From assembly GCA_034509735.1 (NCBI GenBank), contig JACGWO010000003.1:40160873-40224872 (forward strand): 64,000 nt of DNA, in the 5' to 3' direction. This DNA comes from Sesamum alatum. Its lineage: Eukaryota; Streptophyta; Magnoliopsida; Lamiales; Pedaliaceae. Both the position numbers and the translations under genes were made by a program. Positions 12,369-25,160 of the stretch are shown here, piece after piece (position 1 is the stretch's first letter; each line of letters starts with the position of its first letter). Below the pieces are notes generated by a model. That model was not told where the DNA came from. It made no database searches and saw only the letters and a list, made by a program, of their open reading frames with translations.

Positions 12369-13281
12369 AAGGTTAAATACACTTTGCACCCCTGAACTAT
12401 GCATAAAATGTATTTACCCCCCTAAACTATAAAATGTAACAAAATGGCCCCTCATGATATGGATTATTTTTTTATGACGAAAATATCCTTATTGTTTATA
12501 CCCCTAAAATATATTTATTTCAATCATTCCCGACGTAATTTGAAATATTATAAAAATTATATTTAATATAAATACTATCAAAATTTATTATTTTTATAAT
12601 TAGTATAAAATATGTATAACACTCTATAAATTTACAGACCTTATATTTTTTACATACTGTTTTAAAATTTACATAATTTTGGCTTGTGTATGTATATGTT
12701 GAACTTTTTTTTTACAAAAATAATATTTTTGATACAATTTAATTATATTACATCGAACATAATACACTATAATATGCAAATCTATAATATAATTAATTTA
12801 TAATATTCTATAATCTTTTGAGTAATGATATGATATCATTTAATTATGTGTACATATACCTAAACAAAAAATTATAGGTTATATAACATATTTTCTTATA
12901 AAATTATATGCATTATTTATTTACACATATTTACATATATTTTTTAACATAAATAATCTACTTTGTAAAATATATATGCATATAGTGCGACTGTAAATAT
13001 TTTTTGTATTACATAATTAATAAAAAAAAATATAAATTTTAAATACTATTTTTTAAATAAAATATGAGTAAAATTTTAAATCTCTAAAAGTAGTTTTGGC
13101 GAAGTAATAAAACATACATTTAGGGAATAAAATGAAATGTATAGGAGATAAGTGAGAAGGGGCATTTTTGTCCTTTTAATGTCAAATTATTTTGTCAGGG
13201 GCTTTTTTGTTACCTTTCATACTTTAGGGGCCTAAATGAGACTATATGTATAGTTCAGGGGTGCAAAATGTATTTAACCCT
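12369..13281. mobile_element. TIR element, about 0.9 kb, TAA target duplication
   Basis: Long imperfect terminal inverted repeats of about 80 bp are seen: left GGTTAAATACACTTTGCACC and right GGGTTAAATACATTTTGCAC (complement), both continuing 'cctgaactat'. TAA lies on both sides, as for PIF/Harbinger-type elements. The core is very AT-rich and non-coding. Confidence 0.65.
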
Positions 13282-13289
13282 AAATTAAT

Positions 13290-13470
13290 ATTAGTAGTTT
13301 CAATTAAATAAATTAATATAAAAACTTAAGTTTTGACCACGATTGATCAATATTTATCATGATTTTAACTACGATGAAAGCATTTGTCATGATTTTTTTA
13401 CTACAGCGAATGCATTTATCATGATCTTTAGTCATGACTTATATTTTGGTCTTCCCTACAGAAACCACAG
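13290..13470. mobile_element. Fragment of the 'ccatggttaa' MITE family
   Basis: Repeated 'tgaccacgattgatcaat', 'catttgtcatgattt' and 'catttatcatgatc' motifs match the families at 8.8, 49.5 and 59.0 kb. Ends are not clear. Confidence 0.4.
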
Positions 13471-13554
13471 TTGATAGCAGTTCCACTGAGCACTGGTAAG
13501 TGGCACCCACATTGTTTAGCCCAAAAGACATGACTATGTAGTAGTAGGTCCCTG

Positions 13555-15076
13555 TTGGCAAATTTATTTATTAAATGTAAAAATAAAAATAAAAATTTTA
13601 AATTGTTTAGGCGAAGACGGGTTTACAACCCCCTCTTTCATTTGTTTTTTTATTGTTTTTTTTGTTTTAAATTAATTATATCTTAATTATTAATTAAAAT
13701 TTTAAATAATAATTAAGTTTAATTATATAATTAATATTAATATTAATCAATTAATATTTTAAATTTTAAATTATTATTCAAAATATATTAATTATTTTTT
13801 CTAAATAAATATAATTAAGTTTTTAATAATTAATAAATATATTTATGAATTAAATATGACATATAATATTACATATGTAAAAAATAAAAAATATTATAAA
13901 TTAATTATGATTATAAATTATAATAGTGACCACCAGTCTCATATGTATGTCGTTGATATTGGTGTCGAGGTCTTTTTTTTTTTTTTTTTCACCAATCGGT
14001 TCTGTTGGCTCATTTATTTTTTAAACTATGATTAACAACTATATTATTTAATTTTTAATTAGTTGTCGAGGTCTTTTTGTTTTCTTAAAAATTTGATAAA
14101 CGTAGTTGTTAATCAACAGTTTAAATTTGACAATATTGTGTTGCTGGCATGGGCGCTAAGTTTTCTTACAATGCGCCGTTGAAATCTCGTTATCACATGC
14201 TTTTCAGAAGAAGACTTAGCGCCCATTCTATGTTCCTCGTGAGTTAAATATTTTTACCAATTATGTGATTAAGGTAACTTTTGTTTGTTATAATAACGTG
14301 GGATATTTTGCATATATAAATTTAAAGATGGGGTTTGTAACCCCGTCTTTGCATATATAAATTTAAAGACTTAGTGCCCATGCCAACTACACAATATTAT
14401 CAAATTTAAACTATGTTGATTAACAACTACGTTTATCAAATTTTTAAGAAAACAAAAAGACCTTGAAAACTAATTAAAAATTAGATAATATAGTTGTTAA
14501 TTGTAGTTTTAAAAAAAATGAGCCAACAGAACCGATTGGTGGAAAAAAAAAAAAAAGACCTCGACACCAATACCAACGACATACATATGAGATTGGTGGT
14601 CACTAGTATAATTTATTATCATCACTAATTTATAATATTTTTTATTTTTTACATAATATAATATTATAGGTCATATTTAATTAATAAATATATTTATTAA
14701 TTATTAAAAATTTAATTATATTTATTTAGAAAAAATAATTAATATATTATGAATAATAATTTAAAATTTTAAAATAATAATTAATTAATATTAATATTAC
14801 TTATATAATTAAATTTAATTACTATTTAAAATTTTAATTAATAATTATTATATAATTAATTTAAAATAAAAAAAAACAAAAAAAAAAAAAAGAATGGGGT
14901 CAGGCGAGCTGCCTGACACACCCCATGAAAGATGGGGTTACAACCCCCGTCTTTTCTAAAGACGGGGTTGTATCCCTGTCTTCACCTAAATTTAAAATTA
15001 GTGTTAAACGACACAAATTTTAAAATTTTTATTTTCTTTATATTTAATAAATAAGTTTGCCATCCTTGTTATAGTG
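13555..15076. repeat. 1.5-kb near-perfect palindrome (foldback element)
   Basis: The left arm (13555-14160) and right arm (14369-15063) are reverse complements over 600-690 bp with few differences. Matching blocks include 'catatgtatgtcgttg', 'ggtgtcgaggtct' and 'aatcggttctgttggctcat'. The spacer of about 208 bp holds a second, inner hairpin (around 14150-14167 with 14208-14225). A palindromic motif like 'gacggggttgtaaccccgtc' occurs four times (about 13615, 14325, 14932, 14957). The right edge ends TTGTTATAGTG (15076), a CACTA-type terminus; the left edge is eroded. No protein is encoded. A transcript would form a very long hairpin. Confidence 0.85.
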
Positions 15077-15079
15077 ATG

Positions 15080-16040
15080 AAGCTTTATCCTGTGGTCCTC
15101 TAGGTCCAACAAGTTTTGAAGACACCGACTTTTAAAAACCATATATTAAATTACTTGAAACCCGATTTATTAAAAAAAAGAATCTAAGAAAGAGAAAAGC
15201 AAACCCGATTGGATTAAATCGGAACCCAAATTACCCGATTCGAAGGCCCATCTTACTTTCATGGACTTAATTGCAATCACATTACAATCACATCACAATC
15301 ACACGAAGTGACAAGCCAACAATCCTTATAATGTGCCCAACTTAAGTGAACTAAACAAAAAATAGAGCTGATTCTCTAGGATGTCATGGCTAATAAGCCC
15401 ACGTAAAGGAGACCTTAGTAATAAAATTAAGCTCGTCACTTATTTTTATCAATAATTTTCTATCTTTTCATGGTGAAAAATAAATGAACTATATTATCTA
15501 TGAATGCCTTCAAAATTGATGTGATGCGCTGCCCAATAATTTTCAGTGTGTTTGACAGCCATGCAAAAGAAATATATTATATTGGTAAAATATATTAAGG
15601 CAACCTTTCTAATTCTTTTTAGGTTGTTGGAGTGACATAAAGTTTGATTAAGAGAGAGGGTTGTAGAATTTTTAACTTCTTGCAAAAGTGTTGAAGAAGA
15701 ATTATTCACTGTATTTGGTATCCACAAAAGGTAATTTTGGATCTCTTGAAGAATTCATGAGAGTATATTTTAGCAATCACCCCACCAAAGTTTCCAAGAA
15801 ATATTTTCAAAGGTCACTAATATTAGCATCTCCGAAAACCAAAACATTTTAGCTATGAGAATGACAATTATTCCAAAATTTTCATATAAAAATTTAATGG
15901 TTCCTAAATTGAACACATGTGGTATTAAATTTTTGTCGATATCCTGATTTTTCAATCGATTTTTTTTTTTTGGGTATCTTTAGTTTAATTTTGTAGGCTT
16001 TCTATCGGAATTCTAAAAACTTCTTAAAAGTTCAATTATT
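15080..16040. other. Intergenic DNA, no recognised gene
   Basis: Two short minus-strand frames (near 15494-15727 and 15770-15955) resemble no family I recognise and have no intron or promoter context. They could be eroded retroelement coding sequence. Confidence 0.4.
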
Positions 16041-16660
16041 ATTAAGCTCAAATCCACTAGTGGCAAGGGGGTCTAGACGTTTAAAGCCTAAGGACTGAAA
16101 TCCAACACTCACCAAACCAAGTTTATTAGAGGCTTAGGACAACGTAGAGTACTTGCGACCTATTAATAGCACAATCTACTCAGCAAACACACATCAACAC
16201 TATGTGTACACGTTATTTGGTGATTGGAGAAATCAACAGGATTTCATATATCAACTGATCTAGCTAGAACGACCACTAGAATTCCTCCTAAATTGGTGTC
16301 CACTTTATACTCATATAGAGCATGATTGACATGACGTACAACTGGAGCAATCCACTCTCACGATGGTAAACTTGTCCTACAATCATGGCATACGTTGATC
16401 ATGTCCAACTTCTCATACTTCTATAAGTAGGAGGCTAAGCAGGATCACGAAAGCAACATGTCAGTTTCGACATTTTTTCACACATTCGAGCAATCATATT
16501 TTCACTCACATGCTAGTATTTAGGCAAATTTGATCCATTTTTTTTTTTAATTCGCAGCTAGATTACAACTAATCTAAACATTCGAGCGCAAACGTATTTT
16601 TTGCAAGTTAGCCCATCATTTACCTCAAAAATTGATCCTTTGACATTCTATAATGTTGAA
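16040..16660 (+). mobile_element. LTR-like remnant
   Basis: The sequence has higher complexity and GC than its surroundings, contains a TATA-like 'tctataagtaggaggctaag' (about 16420-16440) and then a leader-like stretch. This is the usual layout of a plant LTR. No partner LTR or coding domain is seen in the window, so the call rests on style only. Confidence 0.3.
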
Positions 16661-17866
16661 CTCCGATAAGTATCACCATATATATATATATAATAAAACT
16701 AATATCTGAATAAAATTCATGTTTTTTAATCTTAAAAGATACATGAAGTATGTTAATAAAATATCAAAAAATTTCACTTTAAATACATTAATTATTTCTA
16801 AAAATTTGCAAATCTTTTTTGGCTTAAAAGATACATATTATTTAATACCTCATCACAAATAAAATTCAAAACTCCAAAGTCAATGAGGAATAAACCGTCA
16901 AACATGCATCTATTGGTACAAAATATTTAAATACTCAACTTGCCTCAATTGTATCACTCTTTCATATTCCTCTAAAATTTTTTTAGCTCAAATCTGGTTA
17001 GATCGAACCTAAATTAATCATATGACAAGTATGTGATTAGTATATTATACTTACTACATGATTGATTTGGTTCGATCAAATCTGATTCGAGCTAAAATTT
17101 TCCCTCCCTCGAGAGCATATATAGGTAACAATAAGACAAGATTATACATACAAAAGTCATAGGAAATATGTGACTTTTGTGGTAAAAACTAAAAGGGCCC
17201 TCACAATCATGATATGACTCAAATCTTCATATAATATATATATATATATATATATTTTTAAAAAAGGTGGAATATATATTTGTGTACCACAAGTTGCACA
17301 AAATATCTTACCTCGTGATGTAATAGACTTTCCACCAATAATATTATTGTACTTTTTCCAATGAAAATATTTCGAGACATTTTGGACATTGCACTTCAAG
17401 TCATCAATCATCCAAGAATAAATAATTAATTAGATTTGACAAAATAAATTTTTGTTAATTTAATTATATTTTTGTTCTTAAAAATATTAGTTAAGAATTA
17501 GTAAAATCATATCATTAATTAAGTTGAAAGATATATCTGAAAACATCAATTTAAGAAGTGAATTCCTGTTCACTACAACAAAAGAAACGAAATAGTTAGC
17601 TGCATGCAGAAAAGAAATCCAGTCACAATTTTAACATTTTCCATATGTATCAAGTGATAAAACTTTTGTTTTGTAAGAATAGTGAGTTTTATTATTTAAT
17701 AATAACAATTATTTTGTAGTAGTTGTAGTTAATAAGAATTAGTGGCTTAAAAGCTGCGTAGAAAGTTTCACAAAAAATAATTAGCAACACATGTGATGTG
17801 ACGATCTAATAACAACAAATGAATATTAATTATTACTATATTTTTGTTGACACTATAAATAAAGGG
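16661..17866. other. AT-rich intergenic DNA
   Basis: No gene is supported. A (TA)n run lies near 17235-17254. An 84-codon minus-strand frame at 17157-17411 has no recognisable domain and spans the microsatellite, so it is not called. Confidence 0.45.
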
Positions 17867-17867
17867 T

Positions 17868-18845
17868 AAAATGCATAAGTCCCTTTGTATTTTAAAAATT
17901 CAGTTAAAAATTATCATATGTCTAAAAAATAGGCAAAAAGCCCTTATTTTTTTAAATGCAGCACAATGCCCCTCTCTGTTAATTGAAACTAACGGATTAA
18001 ATATTTTGTTAAAAGATCATAATGTCCTTAATTAATTATAAGTTATAAAAAATAAAATATTATTTATATAAATATAAATTTAATAAAAATATAAAATTAA
18101 CCCCCACCCCTCGCCACAATTCGGGGTCTCATCACCACCCAGATCTACAAGGGAGCAACGACTTTGGGCAGTCAGTCCCCCGAATTAGGGCGTCGTCGTC
18201 ACCCTTTTTTTAGTTTTTAAATTTAAAAATAATTAAAAATATATAAATTTTTATTGTAACTAATTATAATTGTAATTAAATGTAAACATTATTTATAATA
18301 AATAATATAATTTATTTAAATAAATTTAAACTAAATAAAAATTTAAAGTAGTTAATAAGATATAATTGTTGTAATTGATTAACGTTTATTCATATAGATA
18401 TTTAAATTTGGAAAGTTAATTTAGTATATAATCTTTATATTGTGAATTTAATTTAGTTTTTTAATTTAAACTATCAATAGGAAAAAGTTATATACTTTGG
18501 TATTTAGATATTTAAATAAAATATTTAAGTACAAAATTATTTACTTATTTAGGCTGGGGTGAAACTACAAAACCAAACCACAAAGTCAACCTAAAAACAA
18601 AAAAAAAAAAAAAAAAGGAGGGTGATTATAAGATCAAGAATGGTATTTCGATCAAATTTTTCAAAAAAAAGAGGGTCAAAAGTCATCAAAAGCCAATCTA
18701 TTTTGCCTGAGCGCATGTGAAATCACCTTTCATTATTTTCTAACGAAAGGGGGTTTCGTACATAAATTTTTAAAATACAATAAATTTTTAGCATTTTAGC
18801 ATATTTTTAAGACACGGGAATAGGGGGAGTTTAGCCTTTTTGGAA
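17868..18845. mobile_element. Probable TIR element with GC-rich core
   Basis: The left end 'gggtaaaatgcataagtccc' followed by 'tttgtattttaaaaatt' is loosely mirrored by the right end ('aatttttaaaatacaataaa ... gtttagccttttt'). Inside, a GC-rich block at about 18100-18205 contains 'aattcgggg' and its complement 'ccccgaatt', set in otherwise AT-only DNA. Non-coding. Confidence 0.4.
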
Positions 18846-19365
18846 AAACACAAGAAGGAAAAATGTAATTGGGCCATAAATATATTATTATAAGATCAAA
18901 TTATTATCATCAGTTAATATATATATATATATATTATAATAATAACTTTTTAATTACACGTGATATTTTTTCATTAATATTATCTTTTATTATAATAATT
19001 TGAAACGTCTCGTAATAAATAAAATACTGATAAATTAATACGTGTAAAGATCAATCCTCCATTAATGCCAAGATCGGATTGATAAACTCAAACAAGAATA
19101 TCAATTATTATTTAACTCAATTGCGCTCAACCACAATTGTCTCAGATAAAAATTAAAACTACCGCACAAACTTATCGTGACATTTACACAATGTAAAAAT
19201 CAGATAATTAGGTTCCATTGTTAAATGCTCAATTTAATTTTATATTATTTCAAATTATGAGATCATGTTTGGCCGGATCTTTCCCGTCAAAATTGGACCA
19301 TAATTTGAAATATATCATTTTATTACAACTTGTTCATATTAAAAATTATTACAAAATATTATATA

Positions 19366-20060
19366 CTAGCGTAGACCCCGTGCTATGCACGGTTATATAT
19401 ATATATATATATTCTTAAAAAAATAAATATTCTTTATAATATATTAGGGTATAAAGGAATTTTTTAAATAAAATAAAGCTTTTATTTTAATAGGTAAAAT
19501 ATAGTAGTTTGAAATTTTTATATCTATTTTTATTGTTATTAAAAATGATATTATCCTACACACACGACATATTTCTACTTATCTAAAACTTGTACTCATA
19601 TGAGAATTACTTTCCGACAATAGTGACATTCCATTAAATATTCATATCAGTTTTAAACATATCTTGTCCTACATAAAAAATATAAAAAATAAAGAATTAG
19701 TTAAACGTATTATTTGTATTATATAATTCTCTTCTATAAAAACTGTATTAAAGTACATAAAACATTATCACGGCAATGAAATAATTTTTAACTTTCATTG
19801 GGCACAAAAAAATCTTAAAAGATGATAGCTTAATGTGCAAATAAAAGAATGAATTGACAAAAAAATAAATCAACAATTAAAACAACAAATATTTATCATG
19901 CATTTCTCTAATAAAAGTCCGAATGCATTAATAAAAAAAAAGGGTTAGCAAGAGAAGAGAAAACACATGAAAAAAAATTATAATGGTGAAAAAAAATAAA
20001 ATATGAAAAAGTTTAAGATACATAATATATTGAAATGTATAATTAAGCCATAACTATTGT
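19366..20060 (-). mobile_element. Helitron 3' end (minus strand)
   Basis: On the minus strand a perfect CCGTGC-ata-GCACGG hairpin (19378-19392) is followed 8 bases later by CTAG (19366-19369) and T, the classic Helitron 3' end. Sequence above it (19.4-19.7 kb) is homologous to 31.9-32.2 kb, next to the second Helitron end. The 5' terminus was not found; related sequence reappears at 22.98-24.0 kb beyond an inserted TIR element. Confidence 0.65.
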
Positions 20061-20073
20061 ATTTTTTTAATCA

Positions 20074-21756
20074 GGGTAAAATCTAGACACCCCCCAACGT
20101 ATGAGGGTCTTTGCACTTTGCCCCCAATTCTTTTTCTTTTTACACTCCACACCTCAACCTTTGATTTGTAACATAGTATCTTTATTTTTAACTTTCAGAC
20201 GAATAAAAATATGAACACACACACTTGTAATTGGATTTAGGATGGGATAAAATTATAATTTCACACGCCATCCTTTTCTTTAGATTAAAAAAAATACAAA
20301 CAAAATAATGAAAAAACTGTAATGAATGAATGAGTTAGATAGTGCGGAAAATTGTGTATTACAAAGTCGAGGCAAGAGTTAGACTCTTTATCTTTAAGAC
20401 AATTATTGCCCCGCTCTGGTGCTCACGGAATTGGCAATTTGTCTCCCAAGATACAACGACTTTATATCTCAAAGTAGCAGCACTGCAAACTTTGAGAAAC
20501 GGCGAACCAAATGATATCTTGAAACTCTCTTGCTAAACTCTAAAATGCTTTGTATGCTTAAGAATGCTATGAATAGTTGAATGCTTGAATAATGCCATGA
20601 AATGAAAATGGGAGATCTATTTATAGGAGTTGGAAAGGTGTTTCGTATGGATATGTCCAATCAGAAAAGATGCCTTTGAAAAGTTATGACCTTTCAACCG
20701 AATGGATGCATCATTTCACCCAAAGGACATATCATTTAACTCAAATGGATGCATCCTTTAATCCAAAGGACATACCATTTCACACAAATGGACACGTCAT
20801 TTCATCCAAAGGGTTTCACCCAATGGACATATCATTTCAACCAAAGGATACACCCATTAGGTTGATCAGACACGACCGGATGATGATTGGGGCCCATCAA
20901 CCATCATCTACGTGTCACGAGCTGTCACAAGCTATCACGAGTCCGTTATGTGTCACACATCGTAACCAATCACTTGTCACGATTTATCCTTTAATTTTCA
21001 TTCACCATTTCCAACAAAACCCCAAAAATCAATAAGGCAATGGCGGATGAAGAAGAAGACCCTTCAACAATTTTGCTTGTCTTTGCAAGAGTTGTTGAAA
21101 TATTTGCAAGAGCCTGCTTTTGCTTTCCGTTTTTGAATAAAGAATTGAGTATTGACAAAGGCGGGCGAGGTGGTGGGGATGGTGGAGCTGTGGGCGACTG
21201 TTGGATTTGCTTTCTTTTGCGATGCCTTAATCAACCATACAAATCGGGGGAGGGGGGGCGTTGATGGTGGGGTTAGTGGTTGTTCTAGTATGGAAGATGA
21301 AGAAGAATTGTGAGTTGCAACAATTGTGGTTGGATCTTATTATTTTTCGGGCGATGGATCTGGGTCTTTTTCTTATGGTCTTCTTAATTTGGGTCTTATT
21401 CTTCATCCACTGAAAATGACGGCGGATCTGGGTCTTCTTCATCAACTGGCAATGGTAGATGATGAAGAAGACTCTTATTGGGTCTTGGTGAGCGGAGGGG
21501 GTGGACGGTGGTCGTGCAGCGACTGAAGGTGGCTGTTGGCTGGCAATGGCGGATGAAGAAGAAGATGTTCTTGATTTTTTGCTTACATAAGCATGTGTGT
21601 TCATCAACCGAAATATTTCCTTTTTATTCCCCCAAAAGTGAGGAAAAAAGCAAAATACTACAAAATGCAAAGGTTGGATGTTCGAGTGTATAAAAAAAAG
21701 TTTGGGGGGTCAAAGTGCAAAGACCCTTAAACATTGGGGGTATCTACATTTAACCC
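20074..21756. mobile_element. 1.7-kb TIR element carrying a promoter-like cargo
   Basis: About 50-bp terminal inverted repeats are seen: left GGGTAAAATCTAGACACCCC and right (complement) GGGTTAAATGTAGATACCCC, both continuing to 'gggtctttgcactttg'. Inside, the minus strand has a TATA box with LTR- or leader-like sequence (around 20340-20630). The plus strand has a degenerate repeat array (20695-20870) and two 'atggcggatgaagaagaaga' blocks (21040 and 21547) in a GC-rich stretch with Gly-rich frames. No transposase is recognisable. Confidence 0.65.
20695..20870. repeat. Degenerate tandem repeat, about 20/40-bp period
   Basis: At least five variants of 'aaaggacatatcatttcacc' alternate with 'caaatggatgcatc'-like units. 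They are open in one plus frame, giving His/Pro/Lys-rich repeats, but there is no sign that the frame is a gene. Confidence 0.6.
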
Positions 21757-24700
21757 ATTTAATTAAAAAAAAAAAGGATCATATTTATATGCTATAGGCT
21801 TATAGCAACTTGCATATCATACTGCTATCTATTCAGTATTTGAAACTTTTGGTGAGCAATATAAAGTTGTAAAGCATAAATAGGATCATAATATCGCTCA
21901 TAACGATATTTGAAATATAAAATATGAAACTTTATTTTCATGAAAAGTCAAGTTAATTAATTCATAGCTCATGTTTTAAAGTGAATTTAGAAGTTTAAAT
22001 GTAATAACTTACTAATATGTAGATTATATTCTTTATTTTTAAAAAGAAGAAAAAAAAGTGAATGACAAAATAAGGTTTTCTAGATTATCAAAGGAATGAG
22101 CTAAATAACCTTGATTTTTTTCATTAATATGTAGCAAAACCTATACAAAATTTATTCAACTTTGTGGTTTTTCTTTTATTTATTTATTTTATTATTATTT
22201 TTTGGTTTAGTTCGACCATTTAAAAAATCAAAGTGTTTATAATGTTATAGTTTGTTTCACAAAATTTTAAAGAATTATTTTTCTCCAAAAAATGTGCGAG
22301 TTAATGAAATTAATTTGAAATGTTATCAACAATGATATGTGATTTATAAAATAAAATTCAATATTTAATATTTGTTTGAATATTTAAAAAATTTTATTAT
22401 TAGTAATAATTTTAGTTGTTTGCAGAATGAACTAAAGAAAAAAGATTAAATATCTCAAAGTTCAAAAATTAAATTTTATAAAAGTTTTATTACAGATAAA
22501 CAGATATATTTAAAAAATTAATTTGAAAATTAAAATTAAGAAATAAAATAAAATAAACCAAGGTAATTGTGTCCTAAATAAAATATATACGTCTTCCTTA
22601 AAGATTTAAATAAGATATATACTTCTTTCTTAAAGATTCAAATAAGATATATACTTCTTCCTTAAAGATCTAGATAAGATATATATATATACTTTTTTTC
22701 TTTTATGAAGGCTTTATCTCCTCCAACTAATTTCAATAAACTAAGGAATATATGTGTAAATTGTTGCACGAACTAATGGAGTAAAAAAGTATTTTTTTGG
22801 GGGGAGAAAGAGAGAGTAAATAAATTATTCTAACATTAACAAATCTTAAGTGTAGCTAATAAAAACTTTCATTATAATTAAATAATTCAAAATTTTAGAA
22901 AATTAGTATTTAGTTAAAATGAAATAGATAGATTCATTTTCGAATAAATCAATACGGGGATAAAAGGAAAACAAAATAGTGATGAAAAAAGTCAAAATAT
23001 TAATTATGAAATATTATGTTAATTCCTAATGATAAACATATATGTGTACACATATTAATTGAACAAAATTGTCCAATTATCATGTCTTTAAACACAAAAA
23101 AATAAATAAATAAAGGAATACAAAAGCCTTTCAAAAGAAAGTGTTGTACATCTTTTAAACTTGAAGTAGAATCACAAAATGAAAATTTGAAAATACTACT
23201 TAAGATATATAATAAATTGAATTAACCTCTGTATTTATTATTAATTTAATGCAAATCTACAATATTTTCAATTAAATTAAAATATATGAAAGAAGAGAAT
23301 TCTGTGTAGATATTTTTCATAAAAAGAGCCTGAATTACGCGCGCGCATGAAAATACATATGCTTTCATGTAAATGTAAAGATTTACAAATGCTCTGATTA
23401 TATATAGATTTAATAGAATCATATTAGATAGCTGGAGAAACCAATTACATAATAGTTAAACTTGAGTGATTCTTTTCATCTTTTAAAGCATCTTTAGTAG
23501 ACAAATAAATAAAATAAAATAAAAAAAGAACAACAAAATTTAATGGATGAAATTATAATATATATAAAAAAGAATTGGTGTATAAAAAGATACAAAAGGA
23601 TAAATACTAATATAAAATAAAAATTAAAGGCCAGATTAATAAAACCATACAAATAGATGTTAAACAAAATATGTAGCTATTAACAGTAAAAAAAAATATG
23701 TGCCTTCTAATAGGAAAAAAAAGCAAAAAAAATTAATAAAACATAAAAAAGAACAACAAAGTAAACTATAAAATAAAATTTTAATGGATTAAACTACAAT
23801 ATATATATATATAAGAATTGGTGTATACAAAGATAAAAATGACTAAATATTTAAACAAAAATAAATAAAAAACTAAATGAGAATTAAGTAGAATCATACA
23901 AAAACAAAAACTGAAAAGGACATCATGCAAATCAAAACAATGAAGCTATGCAAATAAAATTTAAATGAGTGAACACAATCAAATCACATAAATAATTGAA
24001 GAAAATATAAAGTTGAAAAAAGTAATGAAAAATAAAAAAAATTACTCAAAACTAATATGAAACTAAAATTAGAGCACATGATAATAGACAATTGAAGAAT
24101 TAAAAAAAATTATTGCCAATAAGAAACTTTGACAAATGAATAATTTGGGTGAGTGTAAACTATAAAGAAATAAATCATCAATCAAAATAATAAATTTATG
24201 GGATATATTACTCTAAGATTTAAACACATCCAAAGAACATCAAAAGAGAAAAAACTAACATATAAAAAATAATTTTCAAATAGTAAAAAGACGAAGAGGA
24301 ACAATAAAAAAAGAATAAGACAAACGTGATGATCATATGAAAACTCAATTTGCTAATATATTGCAAGAAAAATAATATAAGTTACGTATGGCTGACCAAT
24401 ATACATCTTGAAAGAAAGCCACCATTCATGCATTCAAAGGGGTTGAGCTTGAGCACAACAAAAAATAATTAGTGCATAATAGATTCACTTTATTTGTTAT
24501 TTCAAAAGTTTAACTGATATTTATACTTATATTTGACGTGATTTTTAAGTGTTTGAATTGGATGCAACTCTAAGAAGAAGTATTATTCTGGTATCTTCAT
24601 GAGGGTTTTCCTACTTTCATGCAAAACTTTTGGGATTAGTTTGTTAAGTGTTTTTTTTTAAAAAAAAAAAAACTAAAATTTGAACTAAATTAAACCAATC

Positions 24701-24890
24701 AATTAGAATTTTTCTTATTAATTAAAAAATTCAAAATTATAAGAATTCAAAATTTGATCAAAATTGATTTAATTGTGATCAACCATCGTTTTGCTATATA
24801 TATAGATCCCTGTATAAAATCTGCCACAAAAAGTATTAATCCAAGAAAAAATGTGTCGGCTATATTATTATTTAATCTAAAAAAGAAAAG
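21757..24890. other. AT-rich TE-derived DNA
   Basis: No gene is supported. Sequence at 22980-24000 is homologous to 32350-33000 (for example 'gttaattcctaa' then 'gataaacatatatg'), in the same orientation relative to the Helitron 3' ends. It is therefore probably the interior of the Helitron whose 3' end is at 19366. Tandem 'aagatataTacttctt' units lie near 22585-22690. Confidence 0.5.
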
Positions 24891-25160
24891 AAAAAAAAAG
24901 CAGGCGGATCGCCGGATCTGACGTGGCAAAATCTGGAGCGTCATTGGGATCAGCAGATCACAGCTCAGCCGTAGCATTTCGTCAAAGTGAAGAAGTCAAA
25001 ACGACGTAGGATATGACTTGGTTCCGCGTCAGTAGGCCCCTCGTTTTCATCTGTAATAAATTAGATAAATAAATAAAGACACGTTTATCTGACTCAGCAA
25101 CCACTTCATTCATCTCCCACCACTCTCAGGTAGCAGCGCGTGTCTTGTACTTTCTTTTTA
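24890..25160. promoter_or_regulatory. Isolated GC-richer, promoter-like island
   Basis: In very AT-rich surroundings this block contains an ACGT element ('tgacgtggca'), a GCN4-like TGACTCA site (about 25090) and a CT-rich, leader-like stretch ('cattcatctcccaccactct'). No coding frame follows. It may be the relic promoter of a lost gene. Confidence 0.3.

Noticed and set aside
17157..17411. 84-codon minus-strand frame with CATCGTQIYIPP
   Set aside because: It runs through a TA microsatellite and has no recognisable domain or gene structure.
20700..20870. CRISPR-like regular repeats
   Set aside because: This is plant nuclear DNA, the units are degenerate and contiguous without unique spacers, and no cas-type genes exist.
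20670..21035. 121-codon frame with repeated His/Pro/Lys units
   Set aside because: It is a degenerate tandem DNA repeat inside a TIR element; no start context, homologue or introns support a protein.
21040..21264. Frame starting MADEEEDPSTILLVF with a Gly-rich tail
   Set aside because: The same start block repeats at 21547 in another setting and the element is a transposon; there is no known domain.
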